From assembly GCA_025210375.1 (NCBI GenBank), contig JAOASB010000034.1, forward strand, positions 83,629-147,628: 64,000 nucleotides of DNA. Reading direction: 5' to 3'. The position numbers were made by a program, and so were the translations under genes. Below are positions 56,493 to 64,000 of the stretch, in pieces. This stretch comes from Maledivibacter sp. GTDB taxonomy: Bacteria; Bacillota; Clostridia; Peptostreptococcales; Caminicellaceae. The first letter of the stretch is position 1; every line of letters begins with the position of its first letter. The notes under the pieces are model-generated. The model was not told the origin of the DNA, did no database searches, and worked only from the letters and a program-made list of their open reading frames with translations.

Positions 56493-58190
56493 CTACTCTA
56501 TATTCAATGATTTGTTATATCCCTCTACATCATTACATTCTGTGACATTTCCATTTGATACCATAAAAACTCTATCGGCAAAAGCAAGATTGCTAAGTCG
56601 ATGGGTTATCATAAATACAACTTTATCCTTTGAAATATGTTTCACGCCATTGAGAATTGATTTCTCCGTAGCTTCATCTAGGTCAGCTGTAGCTTCATCA
56701 AGAATAAGAATTTTGGGATCAAGCAGTATGGCTCTAGCAATAGCAATACGCTTTTTTTGACCTCCCGATAGCTTAATTCCTCTCTCCCCTACATTAGTCT
56801 CATAGCCTTCGGGCAAGCCCATTATAAATTCATGGGCATTGGCTATTTTCGCCGCATTAATGATTTGCCCCATAGAAATATTTTTACGACCCAATATAAT
56901 ATTATCCTTTATACTTGAATTGAAAAGAAAAGTTTCCTGTGTTATAACGGCTATATGTTTTCTTAGAGATACTATTTTAATATCCTTAAGATTCATTCCA
57001 TCTAAATATATATCCCCTTCCACGGGATCATAAAATCTTGAGATAAGCCTTATAAATGAGGTTTTACCTTGGCCACTTTCACCTACAATAGCATTAAATG
57101 AACCCCTTTCAAAGGATACGCTAACATTTTCTAATATTTGTTTATCCTTATCATAGCTAAAATTAACATTTTTCCATACTAAATTACCTTGTATATCATC
57201 AATTTCTACTGCATCTTCACTGTCCCTAATTTCTGGTTCCAAGTCTAATATATCAAAAACCCTTTTTGCAGCAGGATATGATATTCTCATATTGATAACG
57301 ATATTAAAAGTATTTGTAGTATACTCCAATAGAAAATTCACATAATATGATATGGCTATTAACTCCCCCATAGACATTTTGCCATTTAAAACATTGTATC
57401 CACCGTAGCCCCATAATAGTATCATGGAAAAAATAGATATACTTACTGATGAAAACTCTGATATGGCACTTTTGATATTCAGCATCTTTTTTGTATGCTC
57501 TGTTTCCTCAATCTTCTCATAGGTATTCTTTAGATTACTTTTATCGACATCGTATGATTGTATAGTTTCAAAACCTGAAATTCCATCTTGAAGACTTCCC
57601 ATAAGTTCTTCTTGCTTTTCTCTTACCTTATAGCTCATATTGTATACAGTAGTGGTAAACATTTTAAAAAACATTGCGAAAAGAGGAAAAAATACGAAGC
57701 ACATCAACGCAACTTTATAATTGAAATTAAAAATAATAGCAATAATCATAACAATCATTAGTAAATTTTTGAATAGGAGTAGAAATTTTTCTGTCAGCAA
57801 ATTTTCTAATGCATCGACATCACTAATGATCCTGGAAACTAAACTACCGGTTTGATTAGATGTGTAATAGCTTAAAGACATTTCTTGAAGATGTTTATAT
57901 ATATCAACTCGTATCTTTGAAAAAACCTCTGTACGAATACTTGATGTAACAACAGTATGAAGCAAGTCAAATATTTCTCTAAAAAGAGTCAATATAACTA
58001 AGAAAACAAGATTCCAAATTAGGACTTTTAGATTTTTATTCAATATTCCTATATCAATAATATTTTTATACATCAAAGGTAAAATAACTGTTGCTATTGT
58101 TGTAAAGATAATAATTAAAATTGAATATATTGTTTCCTTTACACAAATCCTTAGGTATTTTATCATCTTCCGTAATACAAGCAAGGCCAA
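56493..58190 (-). CDS. ABC exporter (fused membrane and ATPase domains)
   Basis: A 565-residue half-transporter with an N-terminal six-helix membrane domain (about 1-310) and an ATPase domain. The ATPase has Walker A GESGQGKTS, signature LSGGQKKRIAIAR and Walker B ILILDEATADLDE. There is no N-terminal C39 peptidase, so if it exports the RiPP another protease must trim the leader. The start is TTG at 58190 (GGAGGG six bases upstream) or the ATG eight codons later. It lies downstream of the maturase genes, separated by a family A/B repeat insertion. The substrate is inferred from context. Confidence 0.85.
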   Translation of the reverse strand: MALLVLRKMIKYLRICVKETIYSILIIIFTTIATVILPLMYKNIIDIGILNKNLKVLIWNLVFLVILTLFREIFDLLHTVVTSSIRTEVFSKIRVDIYKHLQEMSLSYYTSNQTGSLVSRIISDVDALENLLTEKFLLLFKNLLMIVMIIAIIFNFNYKVALMCFVFFPLFAMFFKMFTTTVYNMSYKVREKQEELMGSLQDGISGFETIQSYDVDKSNLKNTYEKIEETEHTKKMLNIKSAISEFSSVSISIFSMILLWGYGGYNVLNGKMSMGELIAISYYVNFLLEYTTNTFNIVINMRISYPAAKRVFDILDLEPEIRDSEDAVEIDDIQGNLVWKNVNFSYDKDKQILENVSVSFERGSFNAIVGESGQGKTSFIRLISRFYDPVEGDIYLDGMNLKDIKIVSLRKHIAVITQETFLFNSSIKDNIILGRKNISMGQIINAAKIANAHEFIMGLPEGYETNVGERGIKLSGGQKKRIAIARAILLDPKILILDEATADLDEATEKSILNGVKHISKDKVVFMITHRLSNLAFADRVFMVSNGNVTECNDVEGYNKSLNIE

Positions 58191-58229
58191 ACACCCTCCA
58201 ACATAAAGATATTTATAATAAAATAGGCA

Positions 58230-58432
58230 CTTGAGAAAATTGCATAATTGTAACTTGGCCGGGATGCATAATTATCTTGTATAAAAATGCCTATAGGGAT
58301 TTTAGTATAGACTTTAACTTATACTATGAAAACCCTATATAGATATTCCGATTAAACAGTTAATTTATACACAACTTTATAATATGTATTGTGCAATTAT
58401 GCTTAGTTACAGTTATAAAATTCCCTCACTTA
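58230..58432. repeat. Family A element with a family B element nested inside
   Basis: The outer ends CTTGAGAAAATTGCATAATT (left) and AAAATTCCCTCACTT (right) are family A terminal repeats. Inside, 58292-58374 is family B: hairpin B1 (TATAGGGATTTTAGTATAGA ... CTATGAAAACCCTATA) and half of B2. On the minus strand the family A end supplies the TGA stop (58426-58428) of the radical-SAM-like gene, which may have been shortened by this insertion. Confidence 0.75.
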
Positions 58433-59727
58433 ATATTACCTAAAAAAGCTCTTTCATCATCCTTTAGGGATGCATAAATGTATAATGCACTTTCCACCAT
58501 TATACGATTAAAATAGCAATCCATTTCCGATATACTGCTGGTATTATGATTTACTTTGTGTGAACTATAATAACATGTTCCACCACACAAATATTTTGCC
58601 CAACACTCTAAACACCTACCTGAATCCCTGGTGAATACCATATGATTACTTAAAAATTCTCTTCTTCTATCATTATCAAATGCCCGATCTATATCATCCC
58701 ATCTGGATTTTTTCATTCCATCAAATCTTCTACATGGATAAATATCACCCTTAATATTTAGGGCATAGGATGATTTCCCTGCAGAACAGGGAAAATATCT
58801 AGGCCCTTTTCTGCTTCCATAATGTATAGAATATAGTATATCTATGAAGTTTTCTATTCTTATAAGTTTCCTTTGACCTATGTTGCTAATAAAATGGTAA
58901 ACCAGCTTTTCAATATTTGTTGCTAATATATATTTATCCCTTTCAATGTCTACTATTTCATGGTCAACTGGGAACTGTAAAATAAACCCTCTTACTCCTA
59001 ACTCATATAATCTATGGCATAGGCTAGTCAAATCCACTTCATAATAGGGTACTGTTATTGCTGCCTTAACCGGAAGATAATCAGAAATCTCTTTTATGGT
59101 AATATTTTCTGTAAATAAATCATCATAGTTTGTTTTACTATTTTTCCCAATATTAATTACAACTTCAAAATTATATTTAATTAAGAAATTACTTATCTTT
59201 TTACTATATAATATTTCTTCATCAACCATGACAGAATATATAAATCTAATATCTTCATATTCCTTTTTAATTGTATTTATAAGTTCAACTATTTTTTCTA
59301 CAATATAGAAATCATCTACTTTTTCTACTTCGTGAAAAGTAATATTAATGGTGTTATTATGCTTAAAATTGGAGAGAAAAAATATTATTCCTTTATAGAA
59401 TTTATTTGCATCCATCTTAATATTATCAACCAAATTAATTGTTTCACTGACACAGCAGGAACATTGCATATTATTATTCCTAATGATTATCTCTATAGTA
59501 TCAACCTCTGCATTATCCTTTAAGAATGGAAACTCGACTTTTATAAAAGGATCTTCATATAAATAGTTATATGTTTCGGAATCAACTTCTTCAGAATTAT
59601 CAATAGCCTTCCCTATGAAAGGATTGTATTCTAATATCAATCCACTATATCCAGAGTAAACAAACTCAATATCATTATTATTTTTAAAGATATAGAAATT
59701 TGTATCTAATGTATCATTCATAACCAC
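58426..59727 (-). CDS. Radical-SAM/SPASM-like protein lacking one cluster Cys
   Basis: A protein of about 433 residues whose fold matches peptide-modifying radical-SAM/SPASM enzymes. Where CxxxCxxC should be, it reads RNNNMQCSCCVSE: the first Cys is replaced by Asn while the other two align, with no other Cys before it. The SPASM part keeps its ligands (FPCSAGKSSY, DIYPCRRFDG, CLECWAKYLCGGTCYY, MDC). It may be a non-catalytic partner or substrate-presenting subunit, or use an altered cluster. The GTG at 59727 is best spaced from GAGG; a GTG at 59736 and ATG at 59721 are alternatives. The C-terminus ends at a repeat insertion. Confidence 0.75.
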   Translation of the reverse strand: MVMNDTLDTNFYIFKNNNDIEFVYSGYSGLILEYNPFIGKAIDNSEEVDSETYNYLYEDPFIKVEFPFLKDNAEVDTIEIIIRNNNMQCSCCVSETINLVDNIKMDANKFYKGIIFFLSNFKHNNTINITFHEVEKVDDFYIVEKIVELINTIKKEYEDIRFIYSVMVDEEILYSKKISNFLIKYNFEVVINIGKNSKTNYDDLFTENITIKEISDYLPVKAAITVPYYEVDLTSLCHRLYELGVRGFILQFPVDHEIVDIERDKYILATNIEKLVYHFISNIGQRKLIRIENFIDILYSIHYGSRKGPRYFPCSAGKSSYALNIKGDIYPCRRFDGMKKSRWDDIDRAFDNDRRREFLSNHMVFTRDSGRCLECWAKYLCGGTCYYSSHKVNHNTSSISEMDCYFNRIMVESALYIYASLKDDERAFLGNIK

Positions 59728-59763
59728 TATATCCACCCTCTTTAGTTAATTTAAAATATATGG

Positions 59764-60033
59764 CATGGCAAAAAGCTATAAAATGATAATCAAAATATTG
59801 TAGCTTTAATTGAATTTCTTTATGCTTCTATTAGAAAGATTTACTCCAAGTTACAGTTACTTTGTCATTATTACCCTTAGCAGGTTTTGAATCCGCAACC
59901 GGTATATTAAGTGCAGGTGTATTTAATACTTTTGCCATAGTCACCATTCCTTTCAATTAAATTTTTTTGGATTATGTTGGTGTAACTTCACTAAGATACT
60001 ACTCAATACCATGCCATAAAAAGCTATTTAATA
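59764..60033. repeat. Direct repeats flanking the precursor peptide gene
   Basis: CATGGCAAAAAGCTATAAAA (59764) and CATGCCATAAAAAGCTATTT (60010) are similar direct repeats about 245 bases apart on either side of the precursor gene. The GGCATGG / CCATGCC cores are also inverted relative to each other, so the two could pair in the transcript. Confidence 0.5.
59831..59938 (-). CDS. Putative RiPP precursor peptide (35 residues, no cysteine)
   Basis: ATG at 59938 gives a 35-residue peptide that starts MAKVLNTPALNIPVADSKPA and ends KGNNDKVTVTWSKSF. AAAGG lies about ten bases upstream; an in-frame ATG three codons earlier is possible. It sits between two radical-SAM/SPASM genes on the same strand, the standard place for a radical-SAM-modified peptide. 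It has no Cys, which excludes thioether or lanthipeptide chemistry. The C-terminal VTVTWSKSF, with Trp, Lys and Phe, is a plausible target for C-C crosslinking (three-residue cyclophane or Lys-Trp type) or C-methylation. The assignment rests on context, and the chemistry is inference. Confidence 0.7.
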   Translation of the reverse strand: MAKVLNTPALNIPVADSKPAKGNNDKVTVTWSKSF

Positions 60034-60051
60034 TATCATAAATATATGTAT

Positions 60052-61212
60052 TTATGCATTTTGATAGATATCTTTTATTCTTTTCCTTAAAATCATATTA
60101 GGAATATTATCTATATTTTCCTCTGTTAGCGTTTGTTTGTTATAAATATTCATAGCATCAAGTGCTTTACTAATATGAGAAAATATTTTCTTGAAATCTT
60201 CACAATATATATTCCCTTTTTCTTTATCATAATGGGAGGGGCAACCCCCACGACATAAGCTATACCACCTACAAAAAATACATTTTTCTACCCTGTCGTC
60301 TTCTTTTCTACCATATAATTTCCTTATAGGATTTTCATAAAGCATATATTCTAAGGAATACTCAGAAATATTACCTAAGCCTATTTCTGTGTGATTATCA
60401 CAGGGACATGCATCCCCTTTAGGACTAATAGATAACATCTGATTCTGTACTAAACAATTCTTCATAAAATAACATATCGATGGTTTAGAAAAGATAAATC
60501 CTACTATTATGGAATCTAGAAACCTTATATTAAATTGACATGAGGTATCATAAAACCACTTTTCAAAAAGTGAAATTAATAAACGCGAAAAATTCCCCTG
60601 AGTTAATATTATTTCCCCTCCATATGTTTCAGGTGCAATTAAATCAACTCCTTTAATATTCTTCAAGCCCTTAAATAGATCATAATACTCATTAATATTC
60701 TCTAATGTTTTGTCACTACAAACAGAAAGTATTCCTATATTCACTTCCTTTTCTTGAAGTATATTAATATTCTCTTCTATACACCTAAAGGTATCTTTGC
60801 CACCCTTAAATCTTCTATATTTGTTATGGACAATATCGGGCCCATCTAAGGAAATACCTATTTCAAACTTATGCTGTATGAACATATGGACTAGATCATC
60901 GGTCAATAATGTTCCATTTGTTTGTATGGAATTTATATATTTTTTGTTTTTAAGATACTTTTTCTGCAAGTCCATTGCTTGTTCAAAAAAATCAATGTTT
61001 CTCATAAGGGGTTCTCCTCCATGAAATATAAATTCTATCTCATCAAATGAACTTTCAGCTGCTCTCTTAATCACAATTTCCAATGTATCTATACTCATAT
61101 TCCCTGGGTTGTGATCCATTTCTTGCTGATAATAACAATAGGAACATGCCATATTACAATTATTAGTTATATTTAGAAGTAAAACTATTCTTTTGTTTAT
61201 AGAATCTATCAT
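60052..61212 (-). CDS. Radical-SAM/SPASM peptide maturase
   Basis: A 386-residue enzyme with the canonical CNMACSYCYYQQE cluster motif (Cys19, 23, 26), the FHGGEPLM SAM-binding motif and LDGPDIVHNKYRRFKGG. Its SPASM domain has auxiliary-cluster ligands in GDACPCDNHTE, CIFCRWYSLCRGGC and YCEDF. It resembles the anaerobic sulfatase maturase and peptide-modifying branch. AGGAG precedes the ATG at 61212. It is the first gene of the minus-strand operon with the precursor peptide 114 bases downstream, so it is the likely crosslinking enzyme. Confidence 0.85.
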   Translation of the reverse strand: MIDSINKRIVLLLNITNNCNMACSYCYYQQEMDHNPGNMSIDTLEIVIKRAAESSFDEIEFIFHGGEPLMRNIDFFEQAMDLQKKYLKNKKYINSIQTNGTLLTDDLVHMFIQHKFEIGISLDGPDIVHNKYRRFKGGKDTFRCIEENINILQEKEVNIGILSVCSDKTLENINEYYDLFKGLKNIKGVDLIAPETYGGEIILTQGNFSRLLISLFEKWFYDTSCQFNIRFLDSIIVGFIFSKPSICYFMKNCLVQNQMLSISPKGDACPCDNHTEIGLGNISEYSLEYMLYENPIRKLYGRKEDDRVEKCIFCRWYSLCRGGCPSHYDKEKGNIYCEDFKKIFSHISKALDAMNIYNKQTLTEENIDNIPNMILRKRIKDIYQNA

Positions 61213-61286
61213 ATTAAATCACTCCTACAATAACTCTTTTAATGGATTTTCAAATGCTAGTATAAGAATCATCATAACTTTAAGGT

Positions 61287-61392
61287 AATATTTGTAATCT
61301 ATTTTACATCACCACAAAGTACTTGTCAATATTTGTATAAGTTTATTTTTTTTGTAATATTTGTAGAAAAATTACTCAGTTTGGTATATAAT
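61287..61392. promoter_or_regulatory. Divergent promoter region with three AATATTTGTA direct repeats
   Basis: AATATTTGTA occurs at 61287-61296, 61328-61337 and 61356-61365. A TATAAT (61387-61392) lies before the plus-strand radical-SAM gene, with the third repeat over its -35 region, where no good -35 hexamer is seen. This looks like an activator-dependent promoter controlling one or both arms of the cluster. No regulator gene is adjacent. Confidence 0.5.
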
Positions 61393-61450
61393 CAGATTAC
61401 GGAATATATTTGAACAACCATTTAAATGATACTGAAGAGGAGGTTATATT

Positions 61451-63274
61451 ATGGATACTTTTTTTGGGGAGAAAATCTTAAAACAAGCTGATGTTCTACT
61501 AATCTTACCCCCCTTCGCCTGTGTTGAGGGACCTTCTATAGGACTTCATATTTTACAAGCTTGTGCAGACGAACATGGTTTTTCTGTACAGGTAGCATAT
61601 GCAAATATGGCTTTTGCATATTTACTTGGATATGAAAATTATAAAAACATGTGTGCATCTTACGATATGATGATAGGGGAAGTGTTTTTCGCAAATGCGG
61701 CGTACGGTACTTCCCCTTTTGCTAAATCTGGATTTGATATAGATAGTTGCTTTGACATGCTTTCAAAGAATTCCAATAAAGAGATGGATATGGATACCAT
61801 AAAAAAGATATATTATGGATTGGATGAATTTCTGGACAAAATGGCAGAAGAGATACTTGAATATAATTATAGGATAATTGGATGTTCTACTACCTTCAAT
61901 CAAACTGCAGCAAGTATTGCTTTACTAAACCGCATCAAATTAAAAAATCCTGAAATAATAACTATTATTGGTGGAGCAAATTGTGAACGTGAAATGGCTG
62001 AAGGAATACTATCCTTGAGCAATAAAATAGATTATATATTTTCTGGGAAAAGCGAAATTTCATTTCCAAATTTTTTGAAAAATGTTTTTAATTCAAATAC
62101 TCCTAGAAATAAAATAATTGAAAGTGAAAAATCTATAGATGTTGAAGATATTCCATTAATGGATTATACCAATTTTTATGAACAATTTCACCATTTTTCT
62201 ATGGATACAAAAATACCTAAAGATGATATATTATTATTCTATGAAACAAGTAGAGGTTGTTGGTGGGGACAGAAACATCAATGTAATTTTTGTGGACTAA
62301 ATGGTGATGACATAGGTTTTAAGGAGAAGTCTTGTGATAAAATTATTAAGGAACTGAAAACATTATTGGCAAAGCATCCGTCGAATAATATCGCTATGGT
62401 GGATAATATCATGCCTTATAATTTTACAGATACGTTACTTCCTGCCCTACATAAAGAAATTCCAGATATTCGCTTATTCTATGAAGTTAAAGCAAATATG
62501 CCTTTGGAGCATCTTATAAAGTTAAAAGATGCAGGAGCATATCAATTGCAGCCAGGTATTGAAGGCTTGTCCAGTAGTCTTTTGAAAAGAATGAGTAAGG
62601 GTACTTCTACAAAATTAAATATTATGTTTTTAAAAAATGCCCTTTCATTAAATATGGCTACCAGTTGGAATTTACTTTACGGGTTTCCAGGTGATATTTA
62701 TGCAGAATATGAAGAAACCTTGAAATTATTACCTCTTATTGTACATTTAGAACCTCCAATAGTCTTTACTAATATATCCTTGCAAAGATTTAGCAAATAC
62801 TTTGAACAGAATGATAAATTTGGCATAACTAATTTAACTCCTATATCATGCTATAAAAATTTCCTACCAAAAAACGCCGATGCTAATAAACTTGCTTACG
62901 ACTTCAATGGAGATTATGAATACTTTTCTCATGATAATGAACCTGTTATTATTCAAATAAAATCTATAATAAAAAAATGGCAAAAGAAATGGGCCGGTAA
63001 TACTATCCCCAAGCTTCATATAAGTAAAGCTTCTCAAAATAATTATCTATTAATGGATACAAGGGGCCTGTCTGGAACTAAATCCGTACAAATATTATCA
63101 TACAAACAAGCACTTGCCGCTTTAAAAGATAGACCATTAGGCCAAGTAGAAAATCTTGAGGAAGAAATAGAATGGGCAATAAAACAAAATTTGATTGTTG
63201 AACTTGATGGATGGTATGTTTCATTAATTACAGCGGAACCTGAACTTTTGTTAGAATTCAAAAATATTTCATAA
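61451..63274 (+). CDS. B12-type radical-SAM RiPP maturase (C-methyltransferase family)
   Basis: A 607-residue enzyme of the RiPP maturation radical-SAM protein 1 type. The N-terminal ~220 residues form a B12-binding-like Rossmann domain (ADVLLILPPFACVEGPSIGL, GGANCEREMAEG). The radical-SAM core has the family-specific wide motif RGCWWGQKHQCNFCGLNG (Cx7CxxC). The C-terminal third is the family's extra domain. Members methylate unactivated carbons in RiPP precursors with methylcobalamin. AGAGGAGG precedes the ATG. It is transcribed divergently from the maturase-precursor operon, and the shared intergenic region ties them together. Confidence 0.85.
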   Translation: MDTFFGEKILKQADVLLILPPFACVEGPSIGLHILQACADEHGFSVQVAYANMAFAYLLGYENYKNMCASYDMMIGEVFFANAAYGTSPFAKSGFDIDSCFDMLSKNSNKEMDMDTIKKIYYGLDEFLDKMAEEILEYNYRIIGCSTTFNQTAASIALLNRIKLKNPEIITIIGGANCEREMAEGILSLSNKIDYIFSGKSEISFPNFLKNVFNSNTPRNKIIESEKSIDVEDIPLMDYTNFYEQFHHFSMDTKIPKDDILLFYETSRGCWWGQKHQCNFCGLNGDDIGFKEKSCDKIIKELKTLLAKHPSNNIAMVDNIMPYNFTDTLLPALHKEIPDIRLFYEVKANMPLEHLIKLKDAGAYQLQPGIEGLSSSLLKRMSKGTSTKLNIMFLKNALSLNMATSWNLLYGFPGDIYAEYEETLKLLPLIVHLEPPIVFTNISLQRFSKYFEQNDKFGITNLTPISCYKNFLPKNADANKLAYDFNGDYEYFSHDNEPVIIQIKSIIKKWQKKWAGNTIPKLHISKASQNNYLLMDTRGLSGTKSVQILSYKQALAALKDRPLGQVENLEEEIEWAIKQNLIVELDGWYVSLITAEPELLLEFKNIS

Positions 63275-63317
63275 ATAATTAAATTCAAAACATAAGAAAT
63301 ATCCTATGAATTTATAG

Positions 63318-63566
63318 GAATCTAAGTAAAAAATTTAATTTATACCTATTAAAGTTCCTAGACAACTGAGTATTTTGATGTGTGAGCAAATTGCATAATT
63401 ACTCTCTATAATAGCCATATCCACATGTAGTTTTAAAATTCCAAAAGATATATCATGAGATATGCTCATATCTTAAGTAATTAAATTAACCCATATTGAG
63501 CTTAGCTAGGTAAGAGTTATGCAATTTTCTCACGTATAAATTAGCTTCTACTATGTAACCCCTATA
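63318..63566. repeat. Family B element interrupted by a family A element
   Basis: Family B2 sequence (TTAATTTATACCTATTAAAG ... TTTTGATGTG) is broken at 63382 by a complete 152-bp family A element. Its ends are GTGAGCAAATTGCATAATTA and AGTTATGCAATTTTCTCAC. B2 then resumes with TATAAATTAGC. This is the reverse of the nesting at 58230-58432. The gap 63275-63637 contains nothing else. Confidence 0.75.
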
Positions 63567-63637
63567 TTACATATTTACTAATCCAATATAACTTTTTTCT
63601 ATTTTTATATCATATACTATAATTAACCATGACCTTG

Positions 63638-64000
63638 CTAATTAGTATTATCATCTTCGTACATATCCCCCTTAACTGGGATGATTGTATCTACACATAT
63701 ATTTAATTTCCCCCCAGGGGTTGAAGCCCCCTTTAAATCCACTGTGATTTTATAATCTCCATCGGTGGTATGCACTGGTATATAGTGCATTTTATTATGA
63801 AGAACACTGTTTTTATTGAGTGGTAATTCAAAACGACCATTTGACCCTACCATTTCAATGGTTTTACTTGGTGTATATAAATAGGCTTTTTGAATATTTT
63901 TTATTTGCCTTGGCCTATCGTAGTTTGACACTATATCGGCCTTAGCATTTACCTCGATTCCATATCCAGATTTTATAAAGCCCTGCTTCTTATTTATCCA
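63638..64000 (-). CDS. C-terminus of an unrecognised protein, cut by window edge
   Basis: The minus-strand frame is open from the window end to a TAG at 63638, about 120 residues. It reads KKQGFIKSGYGIEVNAKADI, then NIQKAYLYTPSKTIEM, HYIPVHTTDGDYKITVDL and CVDTIIPVKGDMYEDD. An internal GTG at 63931 is not likely to be the start because the frame continues upstream with good coding character. The pattern is beta-rich and resembles a surface or secreted domain. I do not recognise the family. Confidence 0.6.
   Translation of the reverse strand, partial: WINKKQGFIKSGYGIEVNAKADIVSNYDRPRQIKNIQKAYLYTPSKTIEMVGSNGRFELPLNKNSVLHNKMHYIPVHTTDGDYKITVDLKGASTPGGKLNICVDTIIPVKGDMYEDDNTN

Overview
The window is AT-rich, carries a dense set of endospore genes (spoIVA, spoIIGA-sigE-sigG, a YIEGIA pair, a gerAB remnant) and has clostridial gene order throughout. 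It comes from the chromosome of a spore-forming, low-GC Gram-positive anaerobe of the class Clostridia. A Tissierellales-like organism is my guess; the sequence alone does not settle the genus.

Layout. 1-5.4 kb (minus strand): the housekeeping run dapF, yicC, remA, gmk, rpoZ, coaBC, priA (priA runs off the left edge). 5.7-7.5 kb (plus): rqcH. 7.5-16 kb (minus): pyrR, rluD, a TraR/YteA-type protein, a DUF5665 protein, mtnN, then the division-associated ylm cluster (HlyD-like protein, yggS, sepF, yggT, ylmH, divIVA). A tRNA-Pro(GGG) follows at 16.2 kb. 16.4-23.4 kb (minus): spoIVA, gpsA, der, a DUF512 radical-SAM protein and the YIEGIA pair. 24-26 kb: a Cache-domain chemoreceptor. 26-27.2 kb: repeats and a truncated germination permease.

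27.4-41.9 kb (minus): a polymorphic-toxin island. A secreted FN3/RCC1 protein is followed by a 1945-residue Rhs protein with its immunity gene, then by two displaced toxin-immunity modules. All are joined by recurrent palindromes and short Rhs fragments. 42.3-45.4 kb: an eroded glycerol-type redox locus (DUF1667, an FAD oxidoreductase, a 35-codon scar of a missing oxidoreductase, glpP). 45.5-50.6 kb: pgeF, nrdR, ymxH, sigG, sigE, spoIIGA. 51-56.4 kb: a nitronate monooxygenase, an RsiV-like anti-sigma/ECF sigma pair, and a BlaR1/BlaI pair with a double operator.

56.5-63.3 kb: a probable RiPP (ribosomally made, modified peptide) cluster. It has an ABC exporter, a radical-SAM/SPASM-like protein lacking one cluster-binding Cys, a 35-residue Cys-free precursor peptide not previously called as an ORF, an intact radical-SAM/SPASM maturase, and a divergent B12-type radical-SAM enzyme of the RiPP methyltransferase family. 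This is the best candidate for an undescribed system. The right edge holds the C-terminus of an unrecognised protein.

Several small repeat families are scattered between genes: an ~150-bp inverted-repeat element (family A), a two-hairpin element (family B), a short inverted-repeat family (C), ~60-bp palindromes confined to the toxin island (D), and a structured ~140-150-bp element that in all three copies lies between duplicated copies of the local terminator hairpin (family T). Families A and B are nested in each other in both directions, so both have probably been mobile recently.
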